64,000 bases of DNA from Microvirga sp052114605 (GCF_052114605.1 NZ_JBFRFB010000001.1:310001-374000); one strand, 5' to 3'. Positions 52,581 to 62,143 are shown, counted from the first letter of the stretch. A program made the numbers and translations. Notes: a model not told the origin generated them from the sequence alone.

Positions 52581-52685
52581 CCTTACAGGCAACGTCAAGG
52601 AAATCCACATAGGCCAGATGGTCTAGGGTAACGGGCCCAAAAGAGAAATCACCCTTTTGGGAGACCGCCTGTCGCAGCGCAGTGA

Positions 52686-53663
52686 TTACCAACGAATAAG
52701 GGCGCTGCCCCAGGTGAAACCACCCCCGATGGCCTCGATCATCACGAGATCACGCTTCTGGATGCGCCCGTCCTTGCATGCCGCGTCGAGCGCCAGAGGG
52801 ATTGATGCAGCCGAGGTGTTGCCGTGCTTGTTGACGGTGATCACAACCTTCTCGGGCGCGATGCCCAACTTCTCGGCGCTCGCGGTGATGATGCGCTTGT
52901 TGGCCTGATGCGGCACGAACCACTTCAGCTCCTCTGCGCTCGTCCCTGTCGAATCGAAGGCGTCCCGCACCACGTCCGCGACCATGCCGACCGCGAACTT
53001 GAAAACCTCGCGGCCCTCCATCTTGAGAACGCCGGTCGTCTTCGTGGAGCCCGGGCCGCCATCCACATAGAGCTTGTCCCGGTAGCGCCCGTCGGAGCGC
53101 AGGTGGGAACTCAGGACGCCGCGGTCGGTCGAGGTGCCCTCGCCTTCCTGAGCCTCCAGCACGATGGCGCCCGCGCCATCTCCGAAAAGCACACAGGTGG
53201 TGCGGTCGTTCCAGTCGAGGATGCGCGAAAAGGTCTCGGCGCCGATAACGAGCGCGCGCTTGTGCGAGCCGGACTGGAGGAACTTGTCGGCAGTGGCCAC
53301 CGCATAGACGAATCCGGTGCAGACAGCCTGAAGATCGAAGGCAGCGCCGTGGGTGATGCCGAGGCCGTTCTGGATCATCGTGGCCGTGGACGGAAAGGTA
53401 TGGTCCGGCGTCGAGGTGGCGCAGACGATGAGGTCGATGTCTTCGGCCTTCAGGCCCGCGTCAGTCAGCGCCGCCTCGGCGGCTTTGATGCCGAGCACGG
53501 AGGTGGTCTCGCTGTCATCGGCGATGTGGCGCTGCTCGATGCCGGTGCGCTGCACGATCCATTCGTGCGACGTCTCCACCTGCTTCTCGAGATCCTGGTT
53601 CGTGACCACACGCTTCGGCAGATAGGAGCCGACGCCGCGGACGATGGAACGGGTGCGTTTCAA
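52686..53663 (-). CDS. fabH: 3-oxoacyl-ACP synthase III (FabH)
   Basis: FabH (325 aa) starts fatty acid synthesis by condensing acetyl-CoA with malonyl-ACP. The catalytic triad is C115 (LQAVCTGF), H252 (VPHQANKRI) and N282 (KHGNTSAAS). The start is TTG at 53663 with AGGA eight bases upstream, 11 bp after plsX. The plsX-fabH pair is the usual fatty acid/phospholipid initiation module. Confidence 0.95.
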   Translation of the reverse strand: MKRTRSIVRGVGSYLPKRVVTNQDLEKQVETSHEWIVQRTGIEQRHIADDSETTSVLGIKAAEAALTDAGLKAEDIDLIVCATSTPDHTFPSTATMIQNGLGITHGAAFDLQAVCTGFVYAVATADKFLQSGSHKRALVIGAETFSRILDWNDRTTCVLFGDGAGAIVLEAQEGEGTSTDRGVLSSHLRSDGRYRDKLYVDGGPGSTKTTGVLKMEGREVFKFAVGMVADVVRDAFDSTGTSAEELKWFVPHQANKRIITASAEKLGIAPEKVVITVNKHGNTSAASIPLALDAACKDGRIQKRDLVMIEAIGGGFTWGSALIRW

Positions 53664-53674
53664 GATGCGCTTCC

Positions 53675-54709
53675 TCAGGCCGTATGGCTGACCGAGTCAT
53701 GCTCCAGCATGCTCCGGATTGTGTTCATCAATTCAAAATGCGCCATGTCATAGGCCACGTCGATGGCACTGGCGAAACCGAGATCGTCCGTGCCGCCGTG
53801 GCTCTTCACGACGACACCTTCCAGACCGAGGAAGACTCCGCCGTTGACCTTGCGCGGGTCCATCTTGTCCCTCAAGGCGTTAAAAGCCTGTTTCGCGAAG
53901 AGATAGCCGATCTTCGCCATCAGGGTGCGGCTCATGGCAGAGCGCAGGTATTGACCGATCTGCTTGGCGGTGCCCTCGGCGGTCTTCAGGGCGATGTTGC
54001 CTGTGAATCCTTCCGTCACCACCACGTCCACCGTGCCCTTGCCGATATCGTCGCCTTCCACGAAGCCGCGATAGTCCAGATGGGGAGCGTTCATTTCCTT
54101 GAGAAGGCGGCCGGCTTCCTTCACGGCCTCGATTCCCTTGATCTCCTCGGTGCCCACGTTGAGCAGGCCCACGGTCGGGCGCTGGAGATCGAAGACGATG
54201 CGGGCCATGGCGGCGCCCATGATCGCCATATCGACCAGATGCCCGGCATCTGTGCCGATGGTGGCGCCCACGTCGAGGACGATGCTCTCGCCCCGCATGG
54301 TCGGCCACATGGCGGCGATGGCCGGGCGCTCGATATGCGCCATGGTCTTCAGACAGATCTTGGCGGTCGCCATGAGGGCGCCAGTATTGCCGGCGGACAC
54401 GGCGGCATCGGCCTCCCCGTCCTTCACAGCCTGAACGGCCCGCCACATGGAGGACTTGCCGCGCCCCATGCGGATGGCTTGGCTCGGCTTCTCGTCCATG
54501 GAGATGGAGATATCGGTATGGCGAAGCTCCGTCGCCTCCTTGAGCTTGGGATGGGCATTCAGGAGGGGGGCGATGATCGCCTCATTGCCGAACATCAGAA
54601 AACGAATGTCGGGATGACGCTCCAATGCCAGGGCAGCGCCCGGGATGACGATCGACGGGCCATGGTCCCCCCCCATCGCATCAAGCGAAATACGCACTGG
54701 CTTCGACAT
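53675..54709 (-). CDS. plsX: phosphate acyltransferase PlsX
   Basis: PlsX (344 aa) makes acyl-phosphate from acyl-ACP for the PlsY route of phospholipid synthesis. The N-terminal ISLDAMGGDHGPSIVIPGA and GNTGALMATAKICL motifs are diagnostic. The ATG at 54709 is the family start. In many bacteria rpmF lies between yceD and plsX, but here the 144-bp gap holds no rpmF. Confidence 0.95.
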   Translation of the reverse strand: MSKPVRISLDAMGGDHGPSIVIPGAALALERHPDIRFLMFGNEAIIAPLLNAHPKLKEATELRHTDISISMDEKPSQAIRMGRGKSSMWRAVQAVKDGEADAAVSAGNTGALMATAKICLKTMAHIERPAIAAMWPTMRGESIVLDVGATIGTDAGHLVDMAIMGAAMARIVFDLQRPTVGLLNVGTEEIKGIEAVKEAGRLLKEMNAPHLDYRGFVEGDDIGKGTVDVVVTEGFTGNIALKTAEGTAKQIGQYLRSAMSRTLMAKIGYLFAKQAFNALRDKMDPRKVNGGVFLGLEGVVVKSHGGTDDLGFASAIDVAYDMAHFELMNTIRSMLEHDSVSHTA

Positions 54710-54853
54710 GAATTCTTATTCTTTCTTTCGGCATGGACAGGGGGCGGAAAATAGCGGTTTGCAGAGGCATCGCAACCGAATTCTATCCCTGCACCCATAA
54801 GGCTTTCGTGACGGCCTGACGATTGGGAAAACCGTCTAGCCCTTTGAAAACCG

Positions 54854-55369
54854 CTACTTTTCGCCCTTCAGCTTCCCCAAAGCCGCAAACGGCGAGTCTT
54901 TCGCGCCGGCGGGATCGTTGTGGTTGAAATCCACACCCGGCTTACGGGGATAAGGATCAAGGCCGAGAGCTAGGAATTCCGCGGTCAGGGCACCCAAATC
55001 CACTTGGCCATTCACGATCTCGTCCGGGGGTTCGTATTCGTTGATGTCGGTCGGAGGCTCAGCCGGCATACCGGAGGGCTCGGCAAAATCGACCTCGACG
55101 TCCTCCGCGATATCGGAATCGAACGGCTCCATGGTCACGACGCACACCTGGGTGATCGAGGCCTTTACCACGCCCACCACATGAATGCCCTTGGCGGTGC
55201 TGGTGAGCTTGTACTCGCCGGAAAGCGCCCGAATTCCCGGCAAGCCGAAATCCTTAGCAAGCGCTGAGCGCTCCTCGGGGCTCGTATCCACGCGTTTCTC
55301 CTGGCCCCTCGGTGGAATGTTTCTGACGTCGACGAGCCGCGACAGGGGGCCCACAGTCTCAGGGGTCAT
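54854..55369 (-). CDS. DUF177/YceD family protein
   Basis: A 171-aa protein of the YceD (DUF177) family, linked to 23S rRNA accumulation and large-subunit assembly in bacteria and plants. The central VKASITQVCVVTMEPFD segment with the single Cys, then an acidic VDFAEP, and the C-terminal LALGLDPYPRKPG are the family marks. The ATG overlaps the stop of the CBP3-type chaperone gene by four bases (ATGA). Confidence 0.87.
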   Translation of the reverse strand: MTPETVGPLSRLVDVRNIPPRGQEKRVDTSPEERSALAKDFGLPGIRALSGEYKLTSTAKGIHVVGVVKASITQVCVVTMEPFDSDIAEDVEVDFAEPSGMPAEPPTDINEYEPPDEIVNGQVDLGALTAEFLALGLDPYPRKPGVDFNHNDPAGAKDSPFAALGKLKGEK

Positions 55370-55911
55370 CGGCTATCCTCCTCTTTGAAGGCCTCAGGCG
55401 CGGGAAAAACAGGTCCGGTCTCCAGGATGGCATCCAGATCAGCCACTTTAAACGCCTGGTCCGCCGCAAAGGCATAACGCGCCAAGGATACGGCGGGTGT
55501 CTCGCCGCCCAGGGCATTGCGCCCCAGCGCCTCGGCCAGGGCCGCCTCATCGCCGCCATTCAGGGCCGGGTCGTAGCTGTGAGCGCGGCCGAAGAAGGAC
55601 TCCGCGACCTTCTTCATGCGCTTGGGCACGACCGTGTCGCCAACGCCCATCTCGCGAAGAGACGCATCCATGTCCCGGAAGAAGGCGTCGGTCAGGTCCT
55701 TGGCGACGTCATCGGCGGGTGCCGGCAGGTTGCGCAGGGCCCGTAAAGCCAACACCATATGGAGAGAGAGGGACTCGAAGCGCCCCTCCAGGGTATCCGG
55801 GATACCAAGTGCCGCATAAAGGCCCGGCGCGCGGGAAGCCGTGGCGATTCTCGCATAGAGAGCCGCGATGGCAACGCGCCGGGGGTCTTTGCGGAAGAGA
55901 CTGAAGATCAC
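55366..55911 (-). CDS. CBP3/UQCC-type ubiquinol-cytochrome c chaperone
   Basis: A 181-aa protein of the ubiquinol-cytochrome c chaperone family (CBP3-like), which in mitochondria assists cytochrome b of complex III. The N-terminal FRKDPRRVAIAALYARI and the DMDASLREMGVGDTVVPKRM segment are typical. The GTG at 55911 (MIFSLF) gives the expected N-terminus; an upstream GTG (55971) adds 20 unsupported residues. Translationally coupled to the DUF177 gene; divergent from bamE. Confidence 0.82.
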   Translation of the reverse strand: MIFSLFRKDPRRVAIAALYARIATASRAPGLYAALGIPDTLEGRFESLSLHMVLALRALRNLPAPADDVAKDLTDAFFRDMDASLREMGVGDTVVPKRMKKVAESFFGRAHSYDPALNGGDEAALAEALGRNALGGETPAVSLARYAFAADQAFKVADLDAILETGPVFPAPEAFKEEDSR

Positions 55912-56014
55912 AGCCTTTGCCCTTCCAAGCTTGTCAAATTCGTAGCCTCGGGTTACGCCATCACCATCCACAGGCGCAAGCTTATCCGCGCCGCATTCCT
56001 GGAAGAACCGTACG

Positions 56015-56470
56015 ATGCGTCGATATCAACCTCTTTTGGCACGCTTGGCTACTGCGGCATTTCTTGGCCTGTCCGTTGCTGCCTGCACGATGGGCGAAGA
56101 GTTCCAGCGCGGCTACCAGCTCGATGAGAATGTCGTGGCTCAGATCAAGAAGGGCCAGAGCGCAGACCAAGTCCTGGCATCCCTCGGCACGCCCTCGACC
56201 GTCTCCACGGTCGGCAACAAGAGCTGGTACTACATCAGCCAGCGCTCCCGCCGCACGTTCCAGTTCCTGGGCGAGCAGGTGGTGGATCAGCGCGTGGCGG
56301 CGGTCTATTTCGACAACGGCCTGCGGGTCGAGCGCGTAGCCGTTTACGGCATTCAGGACGGCAAGGTGTTCGACTTCATCAGCCGCACCACCCCGTCGGG
56401 TGGCCAGGAAACCAGCTTCCTCGGCCAGATCCTGCGCGGCACGAACAGCTTCAATCCTTTCGGCACCTAA
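56015..56470 (+). CDS. bamE: outer membrane protein assembly factor BamE (OmlA)
   Basis: A 151-aa lipoprotein of the Bam complex. A signal peptide with lipobox VAAC and lipidation Cys at residue 24 precedes the SmpA/OmlA domain (IKKGQSADQVLASLGTPS). The ATG at 56015 has GGAAG nine bases upstream. It stands alone on the plus strand and ends in a strong terminator; bamA lies 44 kb away in the window. Confidence 0.92.
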   Translation: MRRYQPLLARLATAAFLGLSVAACTMGEEFQRGYQLDENVVAQIKKGQSADQVLASLGTPSTVSTVGNKSWYYISQRSRRTFQFLGEQVVDQRVAAVYFDNGLRVERVAVYGIQDGKVFDFISRTTPSGGQETSFLGQILRGTNSFNPFGT

Positions 56471-56489
56471 GTTTCTCGACAGTTCCAAT

Positions 56490-56527
56490 GACAATGGCCG
56501 GGCTCATGTCCCGGCCATTGTCGTTTT
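56490..56527 (+). terminator. bamE terminator
   Basis: A 13-bp perfect stem (56490-56502 with 56510-56522), seven-base loop, followed by GTTTT. Confidence 0.85.
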
Positions 56528-56537
56528 GTGAGCACCG

Positions 56538-56567
56538 AAAATAAAAACCCGCGGCTCACGCCGCGGG
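56538..56567 (-). terminator. hppA terminator
   Basis: On the minus strand, an 8-bp GC stem CCCGCGGC/GCCGCGGG (56567-56548) followed by TTTTTATTTT, 27 bp after the hppA stop. Confidence 0.85.
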
Positions 56568-56594
56568 CTCTGGATGATCGATTGTCTCGGTCTC

Positions 56595-58721
56595 TTAAGA
56601 ATGCGCGAGGATCGCAAGCAACATCAGGGCGATGATGTTCGTGATCTTGATCGCCGGGTTCACGGCAGGGCCCGCCGTGTCCTTGTAGGGATCGCCGACG
56701 GTATCGCCCGTGACCGAAGCCTTGTGCGCTTCGGAACCTTTGTGGTGAACGGTGCCGGAAGAATCAGTGAAGCCGTCCTCGAAAGACTTCTTCGCATTGT
56801 CCCATGCGCCGCCGCCGGAGGTCATGGAGATCGCCACGAAGATACCCGTGACGATCACGCCAAGCAGCATCGCACCCACAGCCGAGAAGGCCTGTGACTT
56901 GCCCGCGACCCAGTAGATCACGAAATAGGTCACGATCGGCGCCAGCACCGGCAGGAGCGAGGGGATGATCATTTCCTTGATCGCCGCACGGGTAAGCATG
57001 TCCACCGCACGCCCATAATCGGGACGGTCGGTGCCTGCCATGATGCCCGGCTTCTCACGGAATTGACGGCGCACTTCCTCCACCACCGCGCCTGCCGCGC
57101 GGCCCACCGCCGTCATGGCGATGCCGCTGAACAGGAAGGGAATGAGGCCGCCGAACAGGAGGCCGACCACGACGTAGGGATTGGTCAGCGAGAAGTCCGG
57201 CTTCACGCCCTGGAAGTAGGGATACTGCGCCGCGTTTCGGGCGAAGTAGTCGAGGTCCGAGGTATAGGCCGCGAACAGCACGAGAGCGCCGAGACCGGCA
57301 GAGCCGATGGCGTAGCCCTTCGTCACCGCCTTCGTGGTATTGCCCACTGCGTCGAGCGCGTCGGTGGACTTGCGCACCTCCTTCGGCAGGCCCGCCATTT
57401 CGGCAATACCGCCCGCGTTGTCCGTCACCGGACCGAAGGCATCGAGCGCGACGATCATGCCGGCGAGAGCCAGCATCGCGGTCACCGCAATGGCGATGCC
57501 GAAGAGGCCCGCGAACGAGTAGGCCACGATGATGCCCGCGATGATCACGATGGTCGGCAGCGCGGTCGATTCGAGAGACACGGCGAGACCCTGGATCACG
57601 TTGGTGCCATGGCCTGTCACCGAGGATTGTGCGATGGAGCGCACCGGGCGGAAGCCGACGCCCGTGTAATATTCGGTGATGACGACGATGAAGGCCGTGA
57701 CCGCAAGGCCGATGAGCGAGCACCAGAAAAGGTCCAGCCCCGTATAGTCCGTACCGGCAATCGGGCCGAAGCCGATAACCCGCCACGTGACGAGGGCGAT
57801 GGCCGCTGCCGAGAGGACACCCGTCGCGATGAGGCCCTTGTAGAGCGCGCCCATGATGGACTCGTTCTGACCGAGCTTCACGAAGAAGGTGCCGATGATC
57901 GAGGTGACGATGCAGGCTGCACCGATGGCGAGCGGATAGAGCAGCATCGATTCGAGAATCGGTTGCCCGCCGAAGAAGATCGCGCCGAGCACCATGGTGG
58001 CGACCACGGTCACCGCATAGGTCTCGAACAGGTCGGCCGCCATGCCGGCGCAGTCGCCGACATTGTCGCCCACGTTGTCGGCGATGGTGGCGGGATTGCG
58101 CGGATCGTCTTCGGGAATGCCGGCTTCCACCTTACCCACGAGATCGCCACCCACGTCGGCGCCCTTGGTAAAGATGCCGCCGCCGAGACGGGCGAAGATC
58201 GAAATCAGCGAGGCGCCGAAGCCGAGGGCCACGAGGCTGTCGATGACCACGCGGTCCGCCGGGTTCAGGCCGACGATCTTGGTGAGGTAGCCGTAGTAGA
58301 TGGACACGCCCAGCAGCGCGAGACCGGCCACCAGCATGCCCGTGACGGCACCTGCCTTGAAGGCGACATCGAGGCCGCCGCCCAGCGACTGGGTAGCCGC
58401 CTGTGCCGTGCGCACATTGGCGCGGACGGAGACGTTCATGCCGATGAAGCCCGCGGCAGCGGAGAGAATCGCCCCGATGGCGAAACCGAAGGCAACACGC
58501 AGGCCGAGGAGGTAGGCAATGACGACGAACAGGACGACGCCGACGATGCCGATCGTCAGGTATTGTCGGCGGAGATATGCCTTTGCGCCTTCAGCAATGG
58601 CGCCCGCAATCTCCTGCATGCGCTGCGAACCGGCGTCCCGCTTCATCACATCGCTAATGGCCCACAGGCCATACGCAATCGAGAGCAGACCGCCCACAAT
58701 AATTAGGGTCAGTTCCATCAT
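56595..58721 (-). CDS. hppA: membrane-bound proton-pumping pyrophosphatase
   Basis: HppA (708 aa, about 16 helices) couples pyrophosphate hydrolysis to proton export from the cytoplasm. The catalytic block DVGGDLVGKVE plus DDPRNPATIADNVGDNVGD is near residues 190-225. The GNTTKA motif near residue 460 carries Lys, the mark of the K+-independent class (Ala in K+-dependent enzymes). The first of two ATGs at 58721 is chosen, with AAGGA upstream. A 3-nt-bulged hairpin lies in its leader. Confidence 0.94.
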   Translation of the reverse strand: MMELTLIIVGGLLSIAYGLWAISDVMKRDAGSQRMQEIAGAIAEGAKAYLRRQYLTIGIVGVVLFVVIAYLLGLRVAFGFAIGAILSAAAGFIGMNVSVRANVRTAQAATQSLGGGLDVAFKAGAVTGMLVAGLALLGVSIYYGYLTKIVGLNPADRVVIDSLVALGFGASLISIFARLGGGIFTKGADVGGDLVGKVEAGIPEDDPRNPATIADNVGDNVGDCAGMAADLFETYAVTVVATMVLGAIFFGGQPILESMLLYPLAIGAACIVTSIIGTFFVKLGQNESIMGALYKGLIATGVLSAAAIALVTWRVIGFGPIAGTDYTGLDLFWCSLIGLAVTAFIVVITEYYTGVGFRPVRSIAQSSVTGHGTNVIQGLAVSLESTALPTIVIIAGIIVAYSFAGLFGIAIAVTAMLALAGMIVALDAFGPVTDNAGGIAEMAGLPKEVRKSTDALDAVGNTTKAVTKGYAIGSAGLGALVLFAAYTSDLDYFARNAAQYPYFQGVKPDFSLTNPYVVVGLLFGGLIPFLFSGIAMTAVGRAAGAVVEEVRRQFREKPGIMAGTDRPDYGRAVDMLTRAAIKEMIIPSLLPVLAPIVTYFVIYWVAGKSQAFSAVGAMLLGVIVTGIFVAISMTSGGGAWDNAKKSFEDGFTDSSGTVHHKGSEAHKASVTGDTVGDPYKDTAGPAVNPAIKITNIIALMLLAILAHS

Positions 58722-58749
58722 GCCATCCTTGTTATGGGAAAGCAGAATG

Positions 58750-58784
58750 CCGTTCTTCAAGGCCTGTTTATCGGCCTAGAACGG
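58750..58784 (-). other. large bulged hairpin in the hppA leader
   Basis: CCGTTCT and AGGCC pair with GGCCT and AGAACGG with a 3-base bulge (12 paired positions), between the MFS stop and the hppA start. No T-tract. It may end the MFS transcript or shape the hppA leader. Confidence 0.45.
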
Positions 58785-58877
58785 CCCCTACCCCCTGCGA
58801 AGTTCATATTTGGTGGCAAAAAAGGAAGCGGTTCGCAACGATACTTCGCAGTAAACCCACAAGAAGGCCTTAATACT

Positions 58878-60077
58878 TTATGCGGGTATGGCGGATTTGG
58901 AACGATGCTGCCAGGCGAGCAGAACGAGGGCAATTGCGACCGGCGGGAAGACCATCCAGTTGACGATAACCCAACCTCCGGTGTTCAGGAGCGTGCCCGA
59001 TGAGAAGGAGGCCGTCGCCGTGGCGCCGAACACGAGAAAGTCGTTTGCGGCCTGCACTTTCGTGCGCTCCTCGGGACGATAGCAATCGGTCACCATGGAA
59101 GTCGCGCCGATGAAGCCGAAGTTCCAGCCGATGCCGAGCATGATCAAGGTCGCCCAGAAATGCGCGATCTCTATTCCCGACAGGCCGATGGCCGCCGAAA
59201 GCCCGATCAGAACAAGCCCCGCCGCCGTCACCGGCAGCTTGCCGAAGCGGCCGATCAGACGTCCGGTGAAGAAGCTCGGGCCGTACATGGCGAGGATGTG
59301 CCATTGGATGCCCAATGCTGCCGCTCCGACCGAGTGGCCGCAGCCTATCATCGCGAGAGGCGCCGCGGTCATCAGGAAGCTCATGAGGCCGTAAGACACC
59401 AGCCCCGCCGTTACCGCGACGATGAACCGAGGCTGCCGCACGATCTCGCTTAAGGGCCGTCCGCCCGCCTTGTGCGCAACGCTGACGGGTGCTGGCCGAA
59501 GGAAGGACACGACGACCATGGACATGAGGGCAAGAACGGCCTGACCGAGGAATGCGCCGGCGAAAGGAGCGGTCTGAATGGCGTCCCTGAACCAGATGAT
59601 CGTCTGCGGCCCGATGATCCCGGCGGCCAGCCCACCGGTCATGACCCAGGCGATGGCACGCGGCTTGAAAGCATCGGAGGCCGCATCCGTCGCAGCGAAT
59701 CGGTAGCTCTGATTGAAAGAGCCGTACATGCCGACGATCATGGCGCCGAGGCAGAACAGCACGAAGCTCCAGGAGGCGATGCCGAAAGCCGCAAGGCACC
59801 CGCCCGACAGACCGATGCCCGCTCCAAGGATATAGCCGATGCGCCGCCCGACACGCCTCATGATCATCGCGGCCGGGATGGTGCCCATCGCGAGCCCGAG
59901 ATTGAACAGGCTCACCGGCAGTGTCGCCAGTTCCTTGTTCTCCGCAAGGCTCTGGCCGACAAGGCCGCCCAGAGACACGACAATGGCAGGGCTCGACCCG
60001 CCGAGGGCGGTGGCCAATGCGAGAGTGAGAGCGTTTCGCTTGGCGAGAGCGTCAGAAGTGGGAGTATGAGCCTGCAT
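58878..60077 (-). CDS. MFS transporter, substrate unknown
   Basis: A 399-aa, 12-helix major facilitator. The first-loop motif reads MIMRRVGRRIGYILGAGIGL (MFS motif A form), and the centre has a longer loop at about residues 190-210. The YnfM/nitrate-type families and sugar porters were not matched. The ATG at 60077 lies inside the end of thiL (26-bp overlap), so translation may be coupled. It closes the ribD-ribE-ribH-nusB-thiL run. Context suggests, but does not prove, a vitamin-related role. Confidence 0.8.
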   Translation of the reverse strand: MQAHTPTSDALAKRNALTLALATALGGSSPAIVVSLGGLVGQSLAENKELATLPVSLFNLGLAMGTIPAAMIMRRVGRRIGYILGAGIGLSGGCLAAFGIASWSFVLFCLGAMIVGMYGSFNQSYRFAATDAASDAFKPRAIAWVMTGGLAAGIIGPQTIIWFRDAIQTAPFAGAFLGQAVLALMSMVVVSFLRPAPVSVAHKAGGRPLSEIVRQPRFIVAVTAGLVSYGLMSFLMTAAPLAMIGCGHSVGAAALGIQWHILAMYGPSFFTGRLIGRFGKLPVTAAGLVLIGLSAAIGLSGIEIAHFWATLIMLGIGWNFGFIGATSMVTDCYRPEERTKVQAANDFLVFGATATASFSSGTLLNTGGWVIVNWMVFPPVAIALVLLAWQHRSKSAIPA

Positions 60078-61041
60078 CGTAGCGTCTTTCGCGATCTTGC
60101 ATCCGAAAGACCGGCAGTTCATGCCCTGCAACGACGCGGCCGATAGCGGATAACGTGATGCCCACGCTATCTGCCTGTTCGATCAGCATGTCGAGGTTCT
60201 TCTGCGCCACAGTGCAGAGAATTTCGTAATCGTCACCGCCGGTCACCGCGACATCGAGCAGAGCCGGATCGGCGGCTATGGCCTGACGCGCAGCCTGAGA
60301 GAGAGGAACCTTGTCGAGTTCCACAACGGCGCTTGCTCCTGAGGCGCGCATCATCTTGGCGAGATCGCCGGCGAGCCCATCCGACACATCCATGGCGGCA
60401 CTGGCATGCTCGCACAGCGCCTTCGCCAGACGATGGCGAGGCTGGGGATGCAGGTAACGGTCGGCAAGATGCGCCGCCTCTTCGGCGGACAGGCTCTCGG
60501 CCCATGCCGGATCGCGTCGAAGGAGCAGGCCCAAGGCTGCATCGCCGATGGTGCCGCTGACGCAAATGACATCCGCTTCCTGCGCCGTCGTACGTCGGAT
60601 CATGCGGCCTGTCGGAACCTGCCCGAGCGCTGTCACGGAGAGTGTCAGCGCCCCTTTCGCCTTCACCGTATCTCCCCCTAAGAGCGGGCATGAAAAATCG
60701 CGAGAAGCCGCACCGAGACCAGCGGAAAAATCGGCGAGCCAGGCTTCCGTCCAGTTTTCAGGAAGAGCCAATGTGAGGAGAAAGCCCGTGGGCTCCGCAC
60801 CCTTAGCGGCAAGATCCGACACGTTCACGCCGAGCGCCTTGCGGGCGGTGGAGGCGGGCGAATCTTCGGGCAGAAAGTGAACCGTCTCGACCAGGGCATC
60901 GGTGGTGACAACCAGATCGTGCCCGGGCTTCGGCGTCAGGCAGGCTGCATCGTCTTTCAGGCCGAGCCCGCCTTCGCCGGCAATCGGCGCGAAATAGCGC
61001 GCGATCAGATTGTCTTCGCTAGGGCGTTCGGGAGAGGCCAT
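60052..61041 (-). CDS. thiL: thiamine-monophosphate kinase
   Basis: ThiL (329 aa) phosphorylates thiamine monophosphate to the active diphosphate. The GLKDDAACL, TTDALVETVHFLP and LLGGDTVKAKG segments match the PurM-like kinase fold. ATG start 29 bp after nusB. The nusB-thiL pair next to rib genes is widespread. Confidence 0.94.
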   Translation of the reverse strand: MASPERPSEDNLIARYFAPIAGEGGLGLKDDAACLTPKPGHDLVVTTDALVETVHFLPEDSPASTARKALGVNVSDLAAKGAEPTGFLLTLALPENWTEAWLADFSAGLGAASRDFSCPLLGGDTVKAKGALTLSVTALGQVPTGRMIRRTTAQEADVICVSGTIGDAALGLLLRRDPAWAESLSAEEAAHLADRYLHPQPRHRLAKALCEHASAAMDVSDGLAGDLAKMMRASGASAVVELDKVPLSQAARQAIAADPALLDVAVTGGDDYEILCTVAQKNLDMLIEQADSVGITLSAIGRVVAGHELPVFRMQDRERRYDAGSYSHF

Positions 61042-61070
61042 CAGGCGATTTTCCCGGCCATGGATCGCTC

Positions 61071-61553
61071 TTACCGCTTGCCCTGCCCTGCGGCTTTCTT
61101 CTCCAGCTCGCCGGGGCGCACTTCGCGCGTAAGATTGTCGAGAACGGCGTTCACGAGGCCGGGCTCGTCGTCGCCGTAAAAGCCGTGGGTCACGTCAACA
61201 TATTCGGTGATGACGACGCGAGCCGGAACGTCCTTGCGGTACATGAGTTCATAGCCGCCCGCGCGCAGGATGGCGCGGAGCACGGCCTCGATGCGGCGAA
61301 GGGGCCAGCCCTCGGAAAGAGTCTTGTCGACCTTCACGTCGATGGAACGCTGATTTTCGACGACGCCTGAAATGACATTGCGGAAGAATTCGATGTCCGA
61401 CGGCTTGAACTCGATGCCCTCGACCTCGCGGCCGATCCAGAAGGCCTCGAATTCCGCGAGGGCATCGATCACGCTCTTGCCCGACACGTCCATCTGATAG
61501 AGGGCCTGGACGGCAGCAAGGCGAGCGGCAGAGCGCTCTGCAGGCTTCGTCAT
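61071..61553 (-). CDS. nusB: transcription antitermination factor NusB
   Basis: NusB (160 aa) binds boxA RNA with S10 in rRNA antitermination. The N-terminal ARLAAVQALYQMDVSG and the C-terminal EYVDVTHGFYGDDEPGLVNA segment are typical. ATG start 2 bp after ribH; the C-terminal tail is basic. Confidence 0.94.
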   Translation of the reverse strand: MTKPAERSAARLAAVQALYQMDVSGKSVIDALAEFEAFWIGREVEGIEFKPSDIEFFRNVISGVVENQRSIDVKVDKTLSEGWPLRRIEAVLRAILRAGGYELMYRKDVPARVVITEYVDVTHGFYGDDEPGLVNAVLDNLTREVRPGELEKKAAGQGKR

Positions 61554-61555
61554 GA

Positions 61556-62044
61556 TCAGGCCTCCAGCTTGCGTTTGATGCGAAGAACGGCGAGCGCGGC
61601 TTCCACGGCTCCCGCGCCCTTATTCAATTCATTCACGTTGGCCCGGGTCCATGCCTGCTTGTCATTCTCGACGGTCAGGATGCCGTTGGCGAGCGGGATC
61701 TTGCGGGCGACAGACAAATCCATGAGCGCGCGGGCACTTTCACCCGCCACGATGTCATAATGTCCGGTCTCGCCGCGGATCACGCAGCCGAGGGTTACGA
61801 CCGCGTCATAGGGCTTGCCTGCCTTCGCCGCGGCATCGAGCGCGATGGCGACGGTCGCGGGAATCTCAAGCGCACCGTCGAGGGTCAGCACATCCATGCT
61901 GGCCTGCGCCGCTTCGACAGCGCCGTGTACGCCGCGCAGAAGCTCGTCGGCGATATCGTCATAGAAGCGTGCCTCGACGACGAGGATTCGAGCACCCGGA
62001 ACCGGGGCACGGGCGGCTTGGGGCTTGGCGGAATGCGAGACCAT
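61556..62044 (-). CDS. ribH: 6,7-dimethyl-8-ribityllumazine synthase
   Basis: RibH (162 aa) condenses the ribityl-pyrimidine with 3,4-dihydroxy-2-butanone 4-phosphate. The VTLGCVIRGETGHYDIVAGE segment with its active-site His is diagnostic. ATG start; 99 bp separate it from ribE, a gap holding a partial interspersed repeat. Confidence 0.95.
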   Translation of the reverse strand: MVSHSAKPQAARAPVPGARILVVEARFYDDIADELLRGVHGAVEAAQASMDVLTLDGALEIPATVAIALDAAAKAGKPYDAVVTLGCVIRGETGHYDIVAGESARALMDLSVARKIPLANGILTVENDKQAWTRANVNELNKGAGAVEAALAVLRIKRKLEA

Positions 62045-62074
62045 GGGAGTCCTGAAACCTTTAATCAGAATCGC

Positions 62075-62108
62075 CCCTCATCCTGAGGAGGCCTGAAAGG
62101 CCATCATC
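62075..62108. repeat. partial interspersed repeat between ribE and ribH
   Basis: CCCTCATCCTGAGGAGG followed by CCTGAAAGGCCATC, the same CCTCATCCTGAGG family as the element at 28511-28579. Confidence 0.55.
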
Positions 62109-62143
62109 TACGGATGAGAGCTATATCGAGAGTTAGCGTTCCC

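Noticed and set aside
52636..52661. CCCAAAAG/CTTTTGGG inverted repeat after fabH as terminator
   Set aside because: Only 8 bp, AT-rich, no U-tract after it.
57063..58706. 547-codon plus-strand frame opposite hppA
   Set aside because: Antisense shadow, extreme His/Arg/Glu/Gly composition.
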